Source: Enoplosus armatus
Lineage: Eukaryota > Chordata > Actinopteri > Centrarchiformes > Enoplosidae
NCBI RefSeq assembly: GCF_043641665.1
Contig: NC_092196.1
Span: forward strand, 19,319,192-19,383,191
Direction: 5' to 3'
Length of the DNA: 64,000 bases
In this document: positions 48,501 through 60,904 of the stretch, one piece after another
Layout: each line of letters opens with the position of its first letter
Position numbering within the stretch: the stretch's first letter is position 1
Notes under the pieces: generated by a model
Seen by the model: the letters and a program-made list of their open reading frames with translations, nothing else
What the model was told of the DNA's origin: nothing
Databases searched by the model: none
Program-made: the position numbers and the translations under genes

Positions 48501-50945
48501 CTTTTGCCATCATCATGCTCAACACGAGTCTCCACAACCCCAACGTGAAAGACAAACCCAGTCTGCAGCGATTTGTCTCCATGAACAGAGGAATCAACAA
48601 CGGGGAGGACCTGCCCACCGAGCTGCTCACGGTCTGCTCCTAACACCAGTGTCTCACTAATGTCCTGTTCGTAATATCCTGATAAACTCTTTGTTTTGTT
48701 TGTCACTAAACTAAGTGCAATCACTGGCACAGCTCGGCTCTTAGAATGCAACAAAACCGGGAGACACACGAGTAAACTAAGTAACAGAGTAAAGTAATCA
48801 AGACAGGTGATAAACAAATAGATAGGAGGAGTGAGTGAATATGTGCTGCATGGATGTTGTGCTATAAAAACAAAGAAAAGGAAACAAGGCAAAAGATGTA
48901 GGGTGAGGAGATCTGCCCCAGGACTGGCTGGGCCCAGGTGTGTCCCATGTCGCTGATTAACCTGCTGATTAAGTCTTCAGCCCTGGAGACAGACAGCAAA
49001 GCACCACCACCGTCTTAGTTTAGCATGTTAGCATGCTAACATTTGCTAATTAGCACTGAACAGAAAGCACAGCTGAGGCTAAATTGAAAAGTTAAAGAAT
49101 CACCAAAGTTGTTATAATTCATCCTGATGAGGACGTGAATGTATGAATCAAGTTTCATGGCAATCCAACAGCTCAAAACCACAAATATCTGCCTCATGGT
49201 GGCGCTGGAGGAAAAGTCAGTAGGATTCATCCTCTGGGGACCATGAATGTCTACAAAGTTTTACGTCAATCCCTCCATTAGTTGTTGAGATCTTTCAGTC
49301 TGGACCACAGTGGTGGACTAACTGACTGACATTTCAAAATCTCAAAAAACCTTTTCTGGGATTTATTTTGATCTTGGTGACAACAATGCATCGTCAACAT
49401 TATCTAAAGAGAGAATTTAGTCAACCGGAAGAATCCTTCAACTAATTGTGGTACTTTTTGTTTTTTCCGAATGACTTGAGTCCTTCTTCCACTACCGTCG
49501 AAGGGAAAGGTTGAAATCAGACCTTTAAACACTAATAGGGTCTACAAACTGACTTTCTCTCCTGTCCTGAAATGTCTTGCAGAAACTGTACGCGAGCATC
49601 CGCAGCGAGCCGTTCAAAATCCCAGAGGATGATGGGAACGACCTCACACTGACGTTTTTTAATCCAGACAGAGAAGGCTGGCTCCTTAAAATGGGTGAGA
49701 TGATGGTTTTTGAGTTTCTGAGTTGTCTCCAGGCTTTCAGAGGAGATTACAATGAAACAGAGTGTATCTCTGCCTTTTTTTTTTACATACATTTTTGTTT
49801 TTTTGTTGAAGGTGGTCGAGTTAAAACCTGGAAGAGGAGGTGGTTCATTTTGACAGACAGCTGTCTGTATTACTTTGAATACACCACAGTGAGTGTCTGT
49901 GTTTCTACTGCTATAAAACCTTCTCTTCAACAAAATGTGGAAATGTCAAACCTCCCTCTGGTGGTCGAAAGGTTAAATCTGCCTTTAATGTCCGTCTCCT
50001 CCTCCAGGATAAAGACCCAATTGGGATTATTCCTCTGGAGAACCTGTGTGTCAGGAAGCTACAAGACACAAGCAAATCGGTATTTTATCTTTTCCATTTA
50101 GTATCACAGTGAAGAAGGCGTGTTGAGCATCCTCACACACATTATCTGCTGCCACAGAACTTAATGAATCAAATGGCAGCTGCTGAATTTCTAAGTGTTT
50201 AAAACAGTGAGTCACGAGGCTATCAGAAGACCATTAGAATAAACAGAAAGCATATGTACACAGTAACGGTGCTGTATGTGTCTATGTTTGTGTTTGAACA
50301 GTATTGTCTGGAGTTATATAACCCCAAAGGACAAAAGGTCAAGGCCTGCAAGACGGAGAACAAAGGCAGAGTGGTGCAGGGTAAACATCAGTCCTATAAG
50401 CTCAGTGCAGCCAGTGCAGAAGAACAAGACAACTGGATAGATGCAATCAGGTGAGTTGTTGATGCTGTGGAGAACACATGGGAGGCCTCGTGTCATGTTT
50501 GTCTAGGCTGAAGCTGGAACAGGTGATCACGAAGAGTTTAAACAAGCAACAAAGACGAAAACTACAGATTCTTTTCACATTTTTACATTTTTTGTATATA
50601 TATTAAACAAACGTGTTAATTGGTGAGCTTAAAAAAGAAGAAAGATTTGGTTATGTTTGGACAGAGCCAGGCTAACTGCTTCCCCCTGTTTCCAGTCTTT
50701 GTGCTAAGCTAAGCTAACTGCCCGCTGGCTGTATCTCCAGTCAATTCTGAAAATGATAATTAGTTGCAGCCCTATCTAGCAGAGGCAATGACAGCAGTTC
50801 AGAGGAATGAAAAAAAAACCTATTATTCTTGATGATGTCAGTTTCAAACTGAATCCTCTCTTTCAGGGCGAGTATCACCAAGGACCCTTTTTATGACCTG
50901 GTGTCTCTACGAAAGAGGAAGGTCATTAGCAACACTTCCTCATAG
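42548..50945 (+). CDS. cyth4: Cytohesin-4 (Sec7/PH ARF guanine-nucleotide exchange factor)
   Basis: Activates ARF GTPases at phosphoinositide-rich membranes. Exons: 42548-42587, 43105-43187, 43434-43477, 45742-45808, 46929-47047, 47739-47819, 47995-48107, 48483-48631, 49583-49694, 49812-49888, 50008-50079, 50302-50450, 50867-50945. All have GT-AG junctions with consistent phase and total 394 codons, the same length as human CYTH4. Domains: N-terminal coiled coil about 18-50 ([20 protein letters not shown]); Sec7 about 62-245 with [13 protein letters not shown] and catalytic glutamic finger E104 in [13 protein letters not shown] about 263-380 starting [18 protein letters not shown]; basic tail LRKRKV. 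The PH loop is diglycine. Residues 1-17 and 46-62 diverge from human, so the first exon is the least certain. Chosen over cyth1-3 because of the human CYTH4-like neighbourhood and weak N-terminus. Confidence 0.95.
43762..44860 (+). mobile_element. hAT-like repeat element in cyth4 intron 3, expanded by a minisatellite
   Basis: Left end CAATGGTTCCCAGCC and right end GGTGGGTAATCACTG (reverse complement CAGTGATTACCCACC) resemble the CAGTGGTTCCCAACC-type ends of hAT family elements. The left body (CCACAGCCCTGTCAGATGAA) and the right body (TCTGCTTGCTTGCTAACTAG) match the element at 60.9-61.6 kb in the same order. No transposase. No clear 8-bp target duplication was seen, so the exact ends are uncertain. 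Confidence 0.65.
43840..44665 (+). repeat. Minisatellite of TTTTAGCTAACNGTTATCCATTAC-type units
   Basis: About 25-30 imperfect units of roughly 22-33 bp, with two main forms: CTTTTAGCTAACAGTTATCC and CTTTTAGCTAACTATGTCAA then CTGTTTATCCATTA. Higher-order blocks of two to three units repeat several times (e.g. near 43.92, 44.15 and 44.34 kb), which points to unequal exchange or slippage. It lies wholly inside cyth4 intron 3 and is noncoding. Confidence 0.9.
47195..47395 (+). repeat. GTACTT-rich dispersed element in cyth4 intron 5
   Basis: GAAGTACTCAGACCTTTTAC, TTCAGTAAAAGTACCAATAC and AAAGTAAAAGTACTCATTCT match this family in reverse orientation to the 5995-6520 copy. Confidence 0.6.
49015..49335 (-). 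repeat. GGTCCAGACTGAAATATCT-type repeat in cyth4 intron 8
   Basis: Reverse copy: TTAGCATGCTAACATTTGCT, ATCCTCTGGGGACCATGAAT and GAGATCTTTCAGTCTGGACC are the reverse of the family words. It lies between cyth4 exons 8 and 9. Confidence 0.7.
50650..50770. mobile_element. Palindromic MITE-like element, half copy in the last cyth4 intron
   Basis: GTTTCCAGTCTTTGTGCTAA and GCTAAGCTAACTGCCCGCTG match the right arm of the 8.04-8.47 kb element, about 100 bp before the final exon. Confidence 0.6.
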
Positions 50946-51950
50946 GACTGAAACACACAAGACGTCAGTGGAAACAGCTGAGTTTGGATCCTGGACACGT
51001 TTTTACGGATGAATCATCCTGTGATTTTATGATAGAGGCTGTTCAGGAAAAACAAAACCCAAACTTAATCGTACAGCATTTCACAGAAATGTACAAACTG
51101 GGAACTAACACTGGTTAGTTAAAAAGTGTAAAATGAGAAAAGGGAACTATTTGTGGCTCGCAGTGTGAAGTCTTCATGTTACTTCTGCAAACTGCACGCA
51201 CTACTGCTCCGACTTCAGGGGCTGAAATCCTGCTGACAAACATCTGTTGCCGGGGCGGGGCAAGAGCGATGCCTGGTGCCCCCCTACCAGAGTCAGAAGG
51301 TGATAGGTAGTCGGCTTGTTAGTATCATGGATGGATTACTGAATGAGCCGACAAGGTGCAGGTCCAGGGCCCCTTCGACTGAACCTCTGTATGAACTATT
51401 AACATTCCTTGTTGGAAAGTCAATCAACAACAAAGAGACGCAAAACAACAACAAAGAGATGCGAAACGACGAGGACGAGACAAAATGACCACAGAGACAC
51501 AAAATGACCAGATAGAGACGTAAAACGACAGAGGTAAAGGTTAAAATTTAAATCTTGCTGATTAGTAGCAGTAAAGAGTATATAGCACTTTTATATTTTT
51601 ATTATAGATTCTTTAGAGAAAATACAAATCTTTACAAAGCAGTTCAGATTTTACACTTTTCTAACTTCACTTACTCAAATCATGTAAATTGAGTCCTTTT
51701 CGTCTTTATCAATTTTATTAATTTTTATTAATCAACTTTTACAGGACAGCGCCTTATTACTGATGAAATGTTGTAAATAAAGTGAAAAAGATCCTGTCAA
51801 GTTTTAAAATTAACTTATGAATACTTTAAAATTGTACAGTGTATTTTATAGTTTATTTTTTTTATTTTAATACTGTATGTGTAAATTAATGACTTTATAT
51901 GATGGAAGAATCAAACTACTTGTACAATAAACATGTATATTCAGAATGTT
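50946..51950 (+). other. cyth4: cyth4 3' UTR with polyadenylation signals
   Basis: Follows the TAG at 50943-50945. AATAAA hexamers are at 51776-51781 and 51926-51931. The second is followed within about 25 bp by a TGTTTGTTTGG-like GT-rich stretch, so it is the better candidate end. An AAAGAGAC minisatellite (51428-51530) lies inside. Confidence 0.55.
51428..51530 (+). repeat. AAAGAGAC-type degenerate minisatellite, copy 3, in the cyth4 3' UTR
   Basis: CAACAAAGAGACGCAAAACA, ACAACAAAGAGATGCGAAAC and ATGACCACAGAGACACAAAA are units of the family at 26.4 and 40.6 kb. Confidence 0.7.
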
Positions 51951-53941
51951 TGTTTGGCTGTTTCTCCAGCAGATGGTGCTACATCATCACTACTTCTTGT
52001 GTTCAACTATTAACTGTTACTAAGACACACTGAATACCTCAATGATGATGTGAAGAAAGATGTTAAACTACTGAGAAATCCTCTGTTATCTTGTTATTTT
52101 CAGTATTTATATGATCAGATATCTGATGTGTAAAGGCTTTTCCTGTGCACTTCCTGTCATGAGCGTGTGCGATGCTGTGATATGATGATGAGTTGTGGTT
52201 TCCTAGGAACAGGTACACACACGAAAAATACATCTTCTCACATGATATTCTTCAAACACGGGAGGTTGTGTATTAAATCAAATGTGAAAAATAAACTTCT
52301 TCAACCTTCTTTTTGCAGGATTAGAGGACAGACCTCTGAGCCCTTGAGTTTTGTTGACAGTGACTTTACTTATTGTTTGGGTCCCACAGACGTCACTGCT
52401 GTATGTGTAAAAATAATAATAATTGTATGTATATATAATATTGGGTATATATTAAAACCCAATATGTAGAAAATTCAACTGGTAACTCTTCCTGTTGCCA
52501 TAAATTGGACTACATGCAGAAATTATTGTTATTATACCAAATAAGGAAATATTTTACGTTATACAGCCCATGCATGAACAAATATATACTCCTTCTGTTT
52601 GTCTAAATGTCATTCACAGACAAATAAACGCACATATTTTATCATACAGTGACATTACTCATGTCATGAAAACTCATGTTTCAAAGTAATTCTCGTATAA
52701 TTGTAGTACGAGATCATCTAATAAAATCATGCTAATAAAACAATGTTAAATGTATATTTTAAGCTCTTGAATTTGAACAATATGAACATAATTAGTTAGT
52801 GTGTCATACATCCATGTGCCCACAGGACTTCTGAGACACTGTTGCAGTGAACATAACTTTTCACATATAACATTTCATTGCAAAGAACTTTGTCAGCTGT
52901 CCCAAATAAAAAAGGTTCCCTTCCGAAAAAACAACTCAAGTTTCTTATAAACATTCATAAGAAGAACTCAGACATTAGAGACATGTTACTAAAAAGAACA
53001 GCCTTTAAATCATCATCATATAATGAGCAGTAAAACATGAAGTGGACTTTGTCTTCAGTCTGACCTAAATCACATAACAAAGTCTGTTTCTATAGCTAAC
53101 AGTAATGTAAAGTTTGACTTCGGCTAAACTCACATCAGGATCTACACTGAACTTCTTGAACTGAAGTTTTACTTGACATTTAATCAAACAAACCAGTTTA
53201 ATCTGCTGTTTTCAACTTTTATTCCATTTCTGCCACAGAATTGTGATTATTTGCATCTCAAGTGTTTCTCACGGATTCACATTTTAATCTCTTCCAGTTT
53301 CACCTGAAAACTTACGAACATACAGAGTCCTCACACAGCGCTCAGCGACAAAGCAGCACCGTGTCAACACAGCACCACTCAGCACAGCATACATTATTCA
53401 CAGCCTGTACAACACTTATTCTGTTACCAAGGGGCCTCTGTAAGGCGACACTCGGGGACAACAGCGCAACTGATCACTTTTCCTGTCTCCATAGCAACCA
53501 GGTTAACTCACAGGCGTGATGTAATCCACCCACGCTACCTGGGTCACAGCCTGGGCTACTGTGGTGTTCAGGTTCAAGCATACAAGAGTAAAATATAAAA
53601 ACAACAACACTTAACTGTAGAATAATTTAATATAAAAAACATAGAAAACCAAAATAATGGCGATGAAATCTCCCTCCATCAGAACTTTGGCTTTGTGTAG
53701 CACTTTGTTGAGATTTTCTGGAGGAAGTGATTAGTTAAACTGCAACATCCCATACGCGGTTGTTCCTGTAAAACACAGCAAGGACTTTCACCCCAAACTG
53801 AAGCAGCGTAACAGGCCAGAGACACTGACTGTCACCTGGTGACAGGTGATACTGTGACTCAGCGGCTGCAGCAAGTTTAACAACGAGACCCTCAGGTGCT
53901 CTTCATAACAGTAATCACAGACTGTCCGCGTGTTGTGGATC
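51951..53941. other. Tail-to-tail interval between cyth4 and fam83f
   Basis: No exon seen. AT-rich, with the fam83f 3' UTR presumably filling part of the right side. An AATAAA on the minus strand lies near 53218-53223, about 720 bp past the fam83f stop. Confidence 0.5.
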
Positions 53942-56900
53942 TCATGACTGGATGCAGTTCTTCTTATGATGCCGCCGGCGGCTTTTGGATCCTGTTGAAA
54001 AAAGAAAAGGAGAGGTTAATTAAAAAATAACAACCTTAATTAAAGTAAATTAAGTAATATCACAATTAGGGGCAGTCGAGCATCTCAACACTGCTTAAAC
54101 CTGCAATAACTGATTTCTTTCTTACTTTTAAGTTGATATGTTGAACTTATTTACACATCCAGCAGTTACAGAGCAACATGATCATGTTTGTGCCACCTGA
54201 TGACTGTAAGTCCAGTATTCTCTCTCTGCTAAATGCTCCACTATGTTCACCAGCTAGTCTCTAACTTGTTGAGCAGGTCGTGTAAAGGGACTTTTTACAG
54301 CTTTTTCTCTGAAAACAGCTGCCTGCTTTGGCTGAAAACGATGCTATGAGAGCGCTGAGTGTGAACCAAACAGTGAAGTTGTAGCCGAACAGCTAAACAA
54401 TGAGCTGAAACTCACTATAAAGCTGCTTAACGCCGACAGGTTGTTGTTATTATAAAATATAGATTATAACTGCTTTAACTACCAACTGAATTCTGTCCGT
54501 AGCCTTGAGTGTCAAAAACTTTCAAGAAGGAAGAGTTGGTTACATGTTTCATAATGTATGTTTGATTTATCAGTCTGAGGATTAATTTGAGGTTACATTT
54601 GAATTCTAAGTCAATTTATTTTGTGGAAAGTTAAATTATTCTTCCAACAGTATAACCAGACATTTGTCAGGAGGGTGTAAACTGTCATTTTAACTCACTG
54701 TTAACCCTTTAATGGTATTTTTAGCAGCTGTTTTAATGAAATACAGTTGTTTTTATCCATGGTGTTATTTGATTTATATTTTATTAATATGTTTTGGTAA
54801 TCAGCGTTGGTTGATTTGGATGGGAGCACTGTAGTTTCCATATTTCTATGTTTGAATAAATTGAACCTTGAACGTTGTTTTTAAAATAACACATTTTAGA
54901 GGATTTTTTCTATGTTATATTATGTATGTAATTTTTTGTTTGGACATTTTATAGACCAATTAATTCACGAATCAATAAAATAATCTGCAGATGAATTGCT
55001 CATAATTGTTATTCCTGATTCATGAAACAAAATAATACAAACTGTGGACACATACCGTCTTCGTCTCCTGTGTTGATGGTCTGCAGAGACATACTCCTCG
55101 GGAGGAGCTTTGAGGGCTTCTTGATTTTGGATTTCAGTGGACCTGGTTTCTCAATAATCTCAAACGAGTCCTCCAGCTCATTTCCTGCGATGCCATTGGT
55201 CTCTGACACTTTGTAGGCGGGGGCGGGGCTCTGAGGAGTGACCACACCCTCCTCTATAGTCTCTGTGCTGTGATTGCCTCTGCCTTTCAAGAAGTGCCTG
55301 AAGGAGCTGCGTTGTTTCTTCGCTCCGGCGGCCTGGTTCTTCTTCAAGCCTCCCTCCTCCTCTACAGGTGATCCAGGACTCTGCGGGGAGACTCGGTCCA
55401 CCTTTTCACTGCTGTTACTGTTGGTATGAAGGTTGCTGTTCTGCAGGCCGTTCTTCTGGTACAGCCCACTGACCAGCGAGTCGCTCGGGGTCGACAGGTC
55501 TTGTAGGGAACCTGTTAGGCCCCTGCTGTTCCCAAAAACTAAAGAGTACTTAGGGTTGTGGTATTTATGTGCAGGCACCTTCAGGTCGACCTGTTTGGAG
55601 TCCCCGACAGACACTTGAAAGCGAGACATGGAGACGGGCAGAGGCCGGACTTGCTCCACCTTTGGCTTGGTGACGGGCGCAGGAATAGGCGGCTTGGTGA
55701 TGTTGAACTCCCTGTAGAGGTCCACCTGTTCAGACACGGCGTACAGCTCCCTGAAGTCATTGTCAAAGGAGTCCACGGTTTGTCCCGACATCACGGTGAT
55801 CATGTTCCTGTCCATCCGAGAGGAACTCCAGGTGAAGCTGCAGGAGAAAAGAGGAATTTAAACCAAAACCAAAAGTTTAAAGAAATAGAAGACTGATTGA
55901 CCAGCCTGTACGGTAAATACGAAGCTACAGCCAGCCAGTTAGCTTAGCTTAGCATAAAGACAGGAAACAGGGCCAAACAGCTAGCCTGTCCAAAATAACA
56001 AAATCCACCTACCAGCGCCCCTAAAGTTTACAAATTAACACGTTATATCTCGTTAGTTTCACAGATGATCATGACTACTGAAGCGTTGTTATGACGGGTT
56101 TGTAGCAAATATAGCTTCTGAATGCACCAGATTCATATAACCAACTACTTCATTTACACTTTTAGATTAAACCCAGAGAGCGAAATAACACTGATGACCA
56201 TGTGCAGCTGTAACCATCACTTTACTCTTAATGTACTGTCCTTTTAAGCATTTTGTAATATTGCAGCCAAAAGAAACAGCAGGAGATTGTTCTCGTCTTT
56301 AAAAGCTTTGGGGAAAAAAAGTCACACAGACCCAAATTTCTTTACATAAACTTCCACTCATCATGAGGTATCACACACGAGTCAAAACATGACTGTGCTC
56401 ATTTCACTTGGCACAAATCAGTCGGTCCAGGTTTGACTTTAATGCATCACCAATGTGTTTATAAAGTGCACAGAAAAGTGCTTCATCACTGATGTGGTCG
56501 CTAACATGGTTTGAACCTGTGAACTCAGAGCTGCATGACTTAAGAAACACGAGATGCGTCGTCTGGATTCAGACACAGGTTACTGTACACAGCAGCTTAA
56601 CTTATTTTGTATGTTGTATCCAAAACATTTAAATCAGCTTATTTTTGCAAGGAGTCTGGGTCAGGCATTTTTAAGTTTCAAGTGAGGATGAACAAGAATT
56701 TCTTTACAACATTTCAGTGCGATTCAGATTACAGTGGATTTTAGATTCCTCATACTTTTATGTAATGACCGTCTGTAATGGTTGTTATATTTGTATATAT
56801 TTCTTACTACATTTTTCCTGTCACTCTATTACATGTAAATATCTGTAAAAAAACATAAATTGGTCTGAAAAGGTGCCCTGCAATGAAAAATCTCTGATGC

Positions 56901-59900
56901 CAAACATGTCACGGTTCCAGCTCAAATGTGACGATTTCCTGCTTTTCCTTTTAATTATTTAAAACATTTCTAATTAATAAGTTTGTACAATTGCTTGGAT
57001 GAAACAAGCATTGTGAAGGTGTCACTTTTGGGCTCTGGGTGCTTGTGACTGCGTTTCTCACTCATTTCTGAATTTTTACAAACCAAACAATCAATCGAGA
57101 AAATAATCAGCAGTTGTTTACGCCAACAAGTCAAGTTGTAGTTCACATCCATGTCTGTCCAGACTCATATAATATATGTAGTGAATAGCTGGAGGGAATT
57201 GAATAAAAGGTATAAAGTGTATTTTTTGGTAAGTTATCACTACATGATGATACATATGTATGATTCCAGTGAATATAATGAAGGATGGCTACATAAAATG
57301 TGTTGCTTTTGTTTTCTCCCTGGCATTTCTAGATGCGAAGCCTCTCTATGAGCTGTAGGTGAAACTCACTCACAGCATCACGATTAGCTTGACGCGCTCC
57401 GATACGTTGTTTTGAGGCAGGAAGTGAAAGGCAGAATGGACGAGATGGAGGAAAGCCCGTACTGTGCTGGTTATTGTTTACTCGTTGTGTCATCCCAGTC
57501 AACATGTGTGTGAAATATTCATTCTTAAATTATGGTAGTAGCTGAAGGGAAAGCCATGTATATATATATACCGCCACTTTTAATACATTTTCACTGTAAT
57601 ATGTACTGTAATATCTCTCCATACAGTCGATGGGAGTGTGAGGGTTAACACATGTAGGTGATAATTATTTTACTGAACCTGGTTAATCATTTTAAATAAG
57701 CACTCAGGTGACGCACAGAAAGCTTTTTGCCTTCTCGTAATAATCTCACACAGGTTTTAAACGTCTGCTTGAATCAGTAATCACAATGAACAAACACGTT
57801 GATCTACAACAATAGATTTATGTAAAAAGCATTCCAGTCATTCCACAAGTTTAATATGCTTCAGAAAGTCTTTAAGGAGTCATTAGTCGGCCGGCCTAAA
57901 TGCTTTTCTATTGTGTTGTAACCTGCTGCTCTGAGAGAAAGTTGTTTTTATATTTAAAGCCTCTTAACATTTAGATCTGAGAGTGTAAACAGGCGTCAAC
58001 ATCAGCTTTACTTTCACATAAATAAAGGAACAAGTCTTAAACTGAGCTTACAGAATGGAAATAAGCTGTATTTTTAAGTGAGTTGCAGTTTATAAAAAAA
58101 GCTTTACGTAAACCTAAACCTAAAATTCTTTTTTAAACCACTTTTCAAAGCAAACCATCGTTGTTGACAACAACATCGTTTTCTTCCACTATTGTTGGTT
58201 CGTCGACGTGAGCAGTAGGTGACATTAATGCCCCCGTCGGGTGCCATTATACTATTGAAGAGGAAGAGGGCGCCACGAGATGATGTAATTAAAAGAGTTA
58301 GATTTTTTTGTTATATTTTGAGGTTTTTGTTTTTTTTTCAACGTTATTTAAGCACAAATTGAAAGAAATAATCTGTTTGTATAAATATCTACTTTCTCTA
58401 TTGAGGTTTTATTATTATGACATATTTTATTACGTTTTGTATTTACGTACGTATGCCATCTTATTGCTTTTGTAAAAGCTTAAAAGCGAAACGTGTTTCT
58501 CTTCACTAGACTGACAAACTTTGCCAACTAAACATTTTCACGAGAGAGTTAGCCAGCTTGAAATAAAAATAATTTAAAAACCTGATGCATAAGATCTGGA
58601 CAGACACAGTATGTGTTCCCTCTGCTCAGTCCTGTCTCAGCTGTGAACGGCTGAATGTGTGAGTTCAACGCTCACCTGTACGACCCAAACACGACTTTCT
58701 CTCCATCCACCAGCATGTATTTGGAGCACAGGGAGCCGGGCAGCTTTCCAAACGACAGGGACAGTCCTGCACCTTTCACCATCCGCACACGGAGATTCTG
58801 TAAAGAAACACCCGCTTAATTACACATTTCAACTGGCTTAGCATCACAAGGCTCAGCCTGAGTAAACTCACTCAGCCACAGCTATCAAACAACCCCTGTT
58901 GTATCACGAATGACTGATTTAAGGAGATGCCAAGTCAAACCGCGCTGTCACACCTTGCAACATAAAGTCAACTCTCTCAAGACATAAAGGGTAGAACCCA
59001 AACCCTTCAGCCACATATGTTTACTTAAAGGGAAGAGAAAGGAAGCTTAAAGAAAGAGAAGGAGACGTAAATACTGAGTACACACTGAGGAGAGGCTTTC
59101 CTCGGCCGTCAGCCCCGCTGTGGGACGAGGCATCGAGTTACAGTCTCTGGATCAGTTCTCAGGATCTATGAATGTTCATTTGTAAGGAGTAAGAGTAACA
59201 GAGCCCAGTGCTCTGAAAAGGCCTTTCACAGCCTTATCGACTGACACCACAATGGGCAGGTAGTCCAGCGCTCCAGTTAAACTAGACTGGAGCTACAAAA
59301 CTCTGCATGCAGCAGATAAGGCTGCTATTGTGTCCCTGTGGAGGTAGGATGACAGTCTGGCTCAGTGAACTGCTGTTTGCACGCTTAATCTAGATCTTAC
59401 TGTTATTTCTCAGGTTCTGCAACACATTGAACAGCATTAAATGTTAATTCATAAAAGTAAGATGATCAGATTTAACCCTTAGAGGTGCGTCAAAAAACAT
59501 ATTTCAATATTTCAGCTATATGTTTCATGTTCCAGGTATTCCTCAAAAATCTCACGTTTGATTCCCCACATTTCAAATTTGTATTCGGCTCTTTTACTTT
59601 CTAAAAAAATTTGTTACCACAATTAGTGGGTAAAAAATGACGTGCATTTCCTAAATCTACAGGGATCTTTCCTCCTTTACTTTACTTTTATGTGAAAGTG
59701 TATCTGCTATTATAATAAAATTACTTTACAGCTACCTGACAATAGCTTAGCAACATCACTGTAGCTGTAGATGAACTGCTGCCATAACCAAGAAGCATCA
59801 TTTAGAGCCATAGACTCGACTATTTGCAAGTTTGATAATTTGATAATGAAAATGCAAATAAACGTTACAATCTTTAAAACGATCTGGTGTGGAATTCAAA

Positions 59901-60735
59901 TCATTATTTTCAGCAAAGTTAAGACAGCATTCAAATATTATTCAAACAAAATCGAGCATTGCGAAAGGTTCATGAACTTTTTTTGCTGCAGATTTGAGAT
60001 CAAAACACTGAAAAATGACATCTGAAAAACCCAATAACACCTTCTCTTTGTAACAACAGTGTCCACGCTGCTTCTTCTGGTCAAATATATTTTCTAATAA
60101 AAACTTTGAGTAATGTTTCAATGCTTTGAGAACCACAGATGAAACTCATATCAGCATCTGAAAACCTCTGCAAACAAACCTGAAACGTTCTGCACGACAC
60201 CACGAGGTGTTAAGTGGAAAAACATCACGTCACTCTTTTAGATGTTGTGGTTTGAATGCACTGACCCTTTAAAAGACCAGAACACAACGATTACTTCACA
60301 TCTGAGGAATAACACTATGTGATTAGGCAATTCAGTATCATGTTTTAACAGGCCAGAGGTTTTATAACACCACCAAAGCAGACACCTCTCAGGTCAGGAA
60401 TCTAAAGACGTGATGCGTCGTGATGATAAGGAGGTGGAGCCGTGACCCACTGAGGTGCTTTTTCAATCTTTCCATGTTGTTTTGCTCTTTGTGTATTTTA
60501 TTAGCGAGCCTCCTCCCTCTGTAGCACTCTGTCAGGCTCTCCAGCGTTTGCTGAGCTCACTCCTCACCCGCAGATGCACTGCATTAATCTGCAGCCGAGC
60601 ACACATATCCAGGAAGTGGGGCACTCCCCTGGCCTCCAGCACAGCATAGACAGCCACCCCGCGCCGTGATGAGGCATCCAGCAGGTCCTGGAGGATCTGC
60701 AGGTCCGTCAGGAGGTCCATGACAATGGCCACCAC
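53942..60735 (-). CDS. fam83f: FAM83F (DUF1669 CK1-anchoring protein), 5' end missing
   Basis: FAM83 proteins tether casein kinase 1 isoforms through a PLD-like DUF1669 domain; FAM83F is reported to bind CK1-alpha, influence Wnt signalling and reach the plasma membrane by prenylation. Minus-strand exons 60735-60568, 58797-58676, 55837-55056 and 53991-53942 join in phase to 373 codons plus TGA. Seen: VVAIVMDLLTDLQILQDLLD, RRGVAVYAVLEARGV, LCSKYMLVDGEKVVFGSY, then SFTWSSSRMDRN and FRELYAVSEQVDLYREF. The PLD-type HxK is degenerate (SKYMLVD), as in the family. The tail keeps NPKYSLVFG and RSSFRHFL and ends in a basic stretch plus CIQS, a CaaX-like box (human FAM83F ends CVIS). The coding exon before 60735 is not in the window. 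The CaaX box and tail favour F over other members. Confidence 0.92.
55910..56075. mobile_element. Palindromic MITE-like element, left half, in a fam83f intron
   Basis: CGAAGCTACAGCCAGCCAGT, TAGCTTAGCTTAGCATAAAG and ACACGTTATATCTCGTTAGT match the left arm and centre of the 8.04-8.47 kb element. It starts about 70 bp upstream of the 55837 acceptor. Confidence 0.65.
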
Positions 60736-60904
60736 CTGGGGAACACAGATGGCCATAAATACTTAACTTGAGTATTTCACATACAATTTTAAGGGGATTT
60801 TAAGGGAAATAAGGGACTTTTTATTTGACATCTGTAATTACTTGTAATAATTGTACATCCAAAATATATGATGAGCTCATAAAATATGATTCATTGTTAT
60901 TAAA

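Noticed and set aside
48422..48892. 156-codon minus-strand frame over cyth4 exon 8
   Set aside because: Antisense to a clear Sec7 exon, and spans its splice sites and intron.
49577..50101. 174-codon plus-strand frame in cyth4
   Set aside because: Reads through introns 9 and 10. Splicing gives the proper PH domain instead.
55558..55896. Plus-strand 112-codon frame opposite fam83f
   Set aside because: Shadow of the large fam83f exon on the other strand.
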